A stretch of 64,000 nt of DNA from Pseudoalteromonas phenolica (GTDB lineage: Bacteria > Pseudomonadota > Gammaproteobacteria > Enterobacterales > Alteromonadaceae). Below are positions 59,852 through 64,000 of the stretch, piece after piece. Each line of letters begins with the position of its first letter. Positions within the stretch are counted from its first letter, which is position 1. Where the stretch lies: the NCBI RefSeq assembly GCF_005886345.1, contig NZ_PNEC01000031.1:1-64000 (forward strand), in the 5' to 3' direction. The position numbers were made by a program, and so were the translations under genes. Below the pieces are notes generated by a model. The model saw nothing but the letters and a program-made list of their open reading frames with translations. It did no database searches and was not told the DNA's origin.

Positions 59852-62515
59852 ATGTCTAGATTATTTTTCATTCTAACGCTTATATTTTTAAGTTTTGCAT
59901 GTACCAATTCACATGCACAGGCTTTTAACTATCACTTAAACATGCAAAATGAGAATTTGCATGATTTTGGTGTGCTTTTAAAGTCTACTGAAGAAACAAG
60001 TTTTCCTGTTTCGTTTGATAAAGTAAAGAGTTGGCAGAGTAACTTAGAAGTCTTAGAGCAAAGAGCACTATTTGGTGGTCGTTATTGGCTTGTTTCCGAG
60101 CTAATTAACCATACCAATGAAACTCAATTTGTTTTATACCCCTATAATACGGTAGTAAATAAAATTGAAACCAAGTTATACAGCGAAAGTGGCACAATTC
60201 AAACAGTCACTACTGGCGGTGAGATTAGCAATGAATTTCCTTTCCATTATGGAAATAGAATCCAATTAAATCCTAATGAGCGCTATTTATTAGTCACTGC
60301 TTTTGAAAGTGACTTTTTTTACACACCGATAAAGTTTGTTATTAAACCTGAACAAGCATTTAAAAAGTTAGTTGTTACCGAAAACTTAGTCATGATTCTA
60401 TGCTTTGGTGTAGGTTTAGTTTTAGGTTTGTACAATTTTCTAATTTATTTGGGTTCAAAAGATAAAACTCACCTCTATTATGCTTTATTCGCAATTTGTT
60501 GGGTCTTTGCATGGAGCCATTTTTTTCACATTTCAGATCAATTATTTGGGTTTTATTCTTCTAATTTACACTGGCTAGGTTTTGCTCTAACGCCACTGAC
60601 AAATATCCTCTTTTATATCAACCTCTTAAAGCTGAAAGAGACACACTTTAAGTTGACAAACGGATCATTACTCTTTGGTGTGATAGCATCCTGCGGCGTA
60701 CCAATGGCAATGCTATTCCCAAGTTTTGGCTTTTTATGGGCAACCATTGTAACTGGTATTGCGTTATGTTTAGGGCTATATGTTGGTTTTTTACGGATCA
60801 GCGAAGGCTTCAAACCTGCTAGATACTTCGTTTTAGCCTATATCGCTATGGCGATCCCTAATATGATAGGCAACTTGACAAATCTTGGTGTGTTACCTCC
60901 CTCGAGCTTAAATCTCTATTTACTAGGCTTAATTGGTACTGCAATGGATGCATTATTATTAGCATTTGCTGTAGCAGATAAGTTTAGGTTAACCAATTTA
61001 GAAAATATCGAGCTAAACAAAAACCTTGAGCTAAAAGTTCAGCAAAGAACTCAAGAGCTTGAAGATTTAGCCTCAGAATTGAGGGATGCCAGTGAAGCTA
61101 AAAGTCGTTTCTTGGCAAATATGAGCCACGAGATCAGAACGCCAATGACCTCAATAATCGGCTATGCAGATGGTATGTTGCTTGGGGATATAAAAACTAC
61201 AGAAAAAGGGCATGCAATCAATGTTATTCTGCAAAATGCCAGGCATGTACAAAACTTGATAAATGACATATTAGATATGTCGAAAATTGAAGCAAATAGG
61301 TTAGAGGTTGAGTTAATTGAAGCTGATATGTTCCGCTGTATTGCTGAGATTGAATCATTATTAGGTAAACAGATAAGAGATAAAGGCTTAGAGTTTGAAT
61401 TAAATTATCATTTTCCGTTACCGAACTTAATTGTCATCGATCCAACACGATTTAGACAAGTTTTACTAAACCTGATCTCCAACGCGCTGAAATTTACCAG
61501 TGTGGGTAAAATAAGCATCGACGTTTCGAGTAACAATGAAAAATTAGAAATTGCTGTTCGGGATACAGGGATTGGCATGACTAAAGATGAAATTAAATCT
61601 TTATTTACGGCTTTTCATCAGGCTGATACATCCACAACTCGACGTTATGGTGGTACAGGGTTAGGTCTAAATATATCCAAGAATTTAGCCCGTAAGCTAG
61701 ATGGTGACATTACGGTTGAGAGTAATGTGGGTTCAGGAACGACATTTACACTTGAACTTGGCTTGTACACAACCAAAGATACACAGTGGGTGAGCTGTCT
61801 TGATGAACTACCTCAATCTAAATTAGATTTACAATCTATTGATACATCTACTACTTTAAAAGGAAAAGTATTATTAGCTGAAGATCACCCTGATAATAGA
61901 AAACTCATAACGATTATTCTAGAAGGCATGGGGCTTCAAGTTATCGCAGCTGAAAATGGGCAAGAAGCAGTTCAAGCCGTTTTAGATCACGAATTTGACT
62001 TGATTTTATTGGATATACAAATGCCAGTAATGGATGGTGAAGAAGCATTTAAGTTTATTCAAGCAACCGGGGTAAGCTCACCTGTACTGGCATTAACTGC
62101 CAATACAATGACCCATGAAATTGAACGATATTTAAATATGGGTTTTACCGATCATTTATCTAAACCTATAGATAGAAGCAAATTTCATAAGAAAATTAGT
62201 CACTATCTTAACCTAGAAGTAGAAGAATTAAATCTACCTTCAGGTGAGTTTGAAGCACTTCAAAAAAAATATTTACAAGGTTTAGATGAGCAAAAAGAGC
62301 TCTTAAACTCTAGCTTTAAAAATAATGATTTAGTCGCATTAAAGCGTCATGTTCATGCGATTAAAGGTACGGCTGGTATGTTCGAATGTTATGACATTCA
62401 CAATTATGCATCTCAATTAGATGAGCTATTGAAAAATGGCACAATTGAGGGTGTAGATGTCACCCTTGAATTACTAATAGATTCTATGTGCGATGCAGAG
62501 AAAGCCATACTGTAA
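59852..62515 (+). CDS. 7TMR-DISM hybrid histidine kinase with receiver and Hpt
   Basis: An 887-residue hybrid kinase. Signal peptide (about 1-23), extracellular 7TMR-DISMED2-like domain (about 35-175), seven membrane spans (about 178-378), a short coiled coil, HisKA with His426 (FLANMSHEIRTPMTS), HATPase_c (DTGIGMTKDE, GGTGLGL), a receiver with Asp721 (DIQMPVMDGEE) and a C-terminal Hpt with His835 (HVHAIKGTAGMF). The full His-Asp-His relay lies in one chain, so an unlinked receiver must complete it. 7TMR-DISM sensors bind carbohydrates or related ligands. Adjacent to the TonB receptor, which may share a regulon. Confidence 0.9.
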   Translation: MSRLFFILTLIFLSFACTNSHAQAFNYHLNMQNENLHDFGVLLKSTEETSFPVSFDKVKSWQSNLEVLEQRALFGGRYWLVSELINHTNETQFVLYPYNTVVNKIETKLYSESGTIQTVTTGGEISNEFPFHYGNRIQLNPNERYLLVTAFESDFFYTPIKFVIKPEQAFKKLVVTENLVMILCFGVGLVLGLYNFLIYLGSKDKTHLYYALFAICWVFAWSHFFHISDQLFGFYSSNLHWLGFALTPLTNILFYINLLKLKETHFKLTNGSLLFGVIASCGVPMAMLFPSFGFLWATIVTGIALCLGLYVGFLRISEGFKPARYFVLAYIAMAIPNMIGNLTNLGVLPPSSLNLYLLGLIGTAMDALLLAFAVADKFRLTNLENIELNKNLELKVQQRTQELEDLASELRDASEAKSRFLANMSHEIRTPMTSIIGYADGMLLGDIKTTEKGHAINVILQNARHVQNLINDILDMSKIEANRLEVELIEADMFRCIAEIESLLGKQIRDKGLEFELNYHFPLPNLIVIDPTRFRQVLLNLISNALKFTSVGKISIDVSSNNEKLEIAVRDTGIGMTKDEIKSLFTAFHQADTSTTRRYGGTGLGLNISKNLARKLDGDITVESNVGSGTTFTLELGLYTTKDTQWVSCLDELPQSKLDLQSIDTSTTLKGKVLLAEDHPDNRKLITIILEGMGLQVIAAENGQEAVQAVLDHEFDLILLDIQMPVMDGEEAFKFIQATGVSSPVLALTANTMTHEIERYLNMGFTDHLSKPIDRSKFHKKISHYLNLEVEELNLPSGEFEALQKKYLQGLDEQKELLNSSFKNNDLVALKRHVHAIKGTAGMFECYDIHNYASQLDELLKNGTIEGVDVTLELLIDSMCDAEKAIL

Positions 62516-62634
62516 AATTTTTTTTATTCTTAACTTATTTCAAAACTGATTACATTTTCTTTCTAAATTTAGATTTAACTTCCCCAATATAATGGTGGTA
62601 TATTGTATTCAAAGTTAAATTAGGAGATGTAATT

Positions 62635-64000
62635 TTGCATTCTGTTAAAAGAACAACAACATTTGGGCAGAGTTTTTATATTGCCAATCTCATGGAGATT
62701 TTTGAAAGGTTAGCATGGTATGGTTTTTTTGCTGTGTCATCTATTTATATGACCACGCCAAAATCACAAGGAGGTGTTGGGTTCTCTGATATTGAGAGAG
62801 GGGCAATACAGGGCATTATTCCTTTCTTTTTATATTTGTTACCTGTTCTAACAGGTGCACTTGGTGATCGTATTGGCTATAAGAAAATGTTTATTATTTC
62901 TTTTGTCATTATGGCACCAAGTTATTTCTTACTAGGGCAAGTCAAAGACTTTTGGCCATTTTTTATTGTACTCAGTTTTGTTGCTTTAGGTGCTGCATGC
63001 TTTAAGCCAGTCGTTGTTGGTACTATCGCTCATAGCACCAATGAGCAAAATAGAGGGCTTGGGTTCGGCATTTTCTATACCATGGTTAACGTCGGCGGCT
63101 TTCTTGGCCCACTTATAGCCGGAGCTATGCGCTCGATAAGTTGGGATGCGGTATTCATGATGTCGGCGGCTTGGATATTGCTAAATTTTGTACCAGTTTT
63201 ATTTTTCTACAAAAACCCGCCATCACTTAAGAAACAAAACGATAAAAGCTTAAAAGAAACGATAAATGAGGCACAAAGTGTGTTGGGAAATGGTCGTTTT
63301 GCTTTGGTTTTATTTGTTTCTATCGTATTACTAATGTGTTCAGGTGTTGAGTGGTTAACTTACCCACAAGCATTTTTAGCCATTGCTCTATGGCTTATTT
63401 TAAATATTGTTTGGAATTTATTTGCGAAACAAAGCGCTTTAAACTGGTGGCAAGAGAAAGTAAAAGTCAGTAATCCTAAGTTTGCGATTTATCTAGCCAT
63501 ATTAACTGGATTTTGGACTGTTTATAATCAACTTTTTTACACCGTACCGCTTTTTATTCGAGACTTTGTTGATACTAAAGACTTAGTACAGTTTTTATCA
63601 TTATTCGGGCAGGGTGCTGTCGATTTTTTTGCCTTCGTAGATCAAGAAAAAATATCTGCAGCTATAGAGGCTTTGTTTAATGATATTAAATTGAATAATG
63701 CCATTGAATTTGAAACGCTGAGGCTCGAGTGGGTGCATCTAAAAGTAAATGTGCCAACTAATGAGTTAGCAAATTTGGTCACAGAGTTACGTTTAATTGC
63801 AAACAATACAAGCGAATTAAATAGTACACAAATACAAAACTATACATCTCACCTCTTGGCATACCGACAGGTTAATCCTGAGTATCTAATTAACTTAGAC
63901 TTTGCTGCAATCGTTTTGCTACAAATATTTGTGAGTTTACTTTGCCAAAGGTTTAAATCTATCTATGTGCTAATTGCTGGGCTCATCATCATCGCGACTT
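62635..64000 (+). CDS. POT/PTR2-like peptide transporter (partial, cut by window end)
   Basis: An open frame of 455 codons runs off the window. TTG 62635 is the likely start: TAGGAG lies 8 bases upstream and no ATG comes before the conserved region. The N-terminal half matches proton-dependent oligopeptide transporters: FYIANLMEIFERLAWYGFF, LLPVLTGALGDRIGYKKM and ALGAACFKPVVVGTIA, with MVNVGGFLGPL. Between predicted spans there is an unusually long polar segment (about residues 320-410: ISAAIEALFNDIKLN...). Substrate is probably peptide or a related solute, not proven. Confidence 0.75.
   Translation, partial: MHSVKRTTTFGQSFYIANLMEIFERLAWYGFFAVSSIYMTTPKSQGGVGFSDIERGAIQGIIPFFLYLLPVLTGALGDRIGYKKMFIISFVIMAPSYFLLGQVKDFWPFFIVLSFVALGAACFKPVVVGTIAHSTNEQNRGLGFGIFYTMVNVGGFLGPLIAGAMRSISWDAVFMMSAAWILLNFVPVLFFYKNPPSLKKQNDKSLKETINEAQSVLGNGRFALVLFVSIVLLMCSGVEWLTYPQAFLAIALWLILNIVWNLFAKQSALNWWQEKVKVSNPKFAIYLAILTGFWTVYNQLFYTVPLFIRDFVDTKDLVQFLSLFGQGAVDFFAFVDQEKISAAIEALFNDIKLNNAIEFETLRLEWVHLKVNVPTNELANLVTELRLIANNTSELNSTQIQNYTSHLLAYRQVNPEYLINLDFAAIVLLQIFVSLLCQRFKSIYVLIAGLIIIAT

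Overview
The window looks like a chromosomal segment of a low-GC marine gammaproteobacterium, most likely Pseudoalteromonas or a close Alteromonadales relative. I infer this from the block clpS-clpA-infA-bpt-aat-trxB, the monomeric NADP isocitrate dehydrogenase beside cspD, the separate lolC/lolD/lolE genes, many orphan periplasmic binding proteins, and short palindromic intergenic repeats. I see no rRNA, tRNA, CRISPR array, prophage or complete insertion sequence.

Layout. 1-5 kb: a decayed periplasmic binding-protein gene at the left edge, an orphan binding protein, a ferredoxin-reductase/fatty-acid-desaturase operon behind two FabR-like operators, and a pirin. 5.1-5.9 kb: an azoreductase-like gene broken by a palindromic MITE-like insert and an in-frame stop. 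6-16.5 kb: a chemoreceptor, a membrane cytochrome b/ethylbenzene-dehydrogenase-like heme protein with a DUF1566 partner, a secreted phosphoesterase with two PPC domains, a broken MerR/methyltransferase pair, DUF924, an LRR-kinase, a CHM isomerase and a DUF2805 protein. 16.8-24 kb: a secreted lipase-like enzyme with a membrane-anchored neighbour, an orphan binding protein, a delta-class carbonic anhydrase, a DUF642-like secreted propeller protein and a SulP anion transporter. 24-43.7 kb is mainly housekeeping: lolCDE, roxA, purB-hflD-mnmA, rluE, icd, cspD, clpS-clpA, infA, aat-bpt, trxB, pssA. 43.8-50.4 kb: a periplasmic binding protein in an operon with a large LOV-domain hybrid kinase, then DUF1294, a Nif3-like protein and cmoM. 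50.4-55.8 kb: a DUF885 lipoprotein peptidase, soxR, a PAS/sigma-54 activator and ccoG. 55.8-64 kb: another binding protein, a small hydrolase, a TonB-dependent receptor, a 7TMR-DISM hybrid kinase with Hpt, and a POT-like transporter cut by the window end.

The most informative regulatory signals are two. Two 18-bp FabR-type palindromes lie over the promoter of the desaturase operon, implying control by membrane fatty-acid status. A 16-bp palindrome occurs both just before the sigma-54 activator gene and upstream of a sigma-54 promoter (GG-N10-GC) in front of ccoG, suggesting an autoregulated local circuit. The most striking protein is the 1101-residue hybrid kinase with a complete LOV photosensor signature, cotranscribed with a periplasmic ligand-binding protein.

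Gene decay is concentrated in four genes (left-edge binding protein, azoreductase, MerR regulator, methyltransferase). Each carries independent in-frame stops, frameshifts or an insertion, while surrounding genes are intact.
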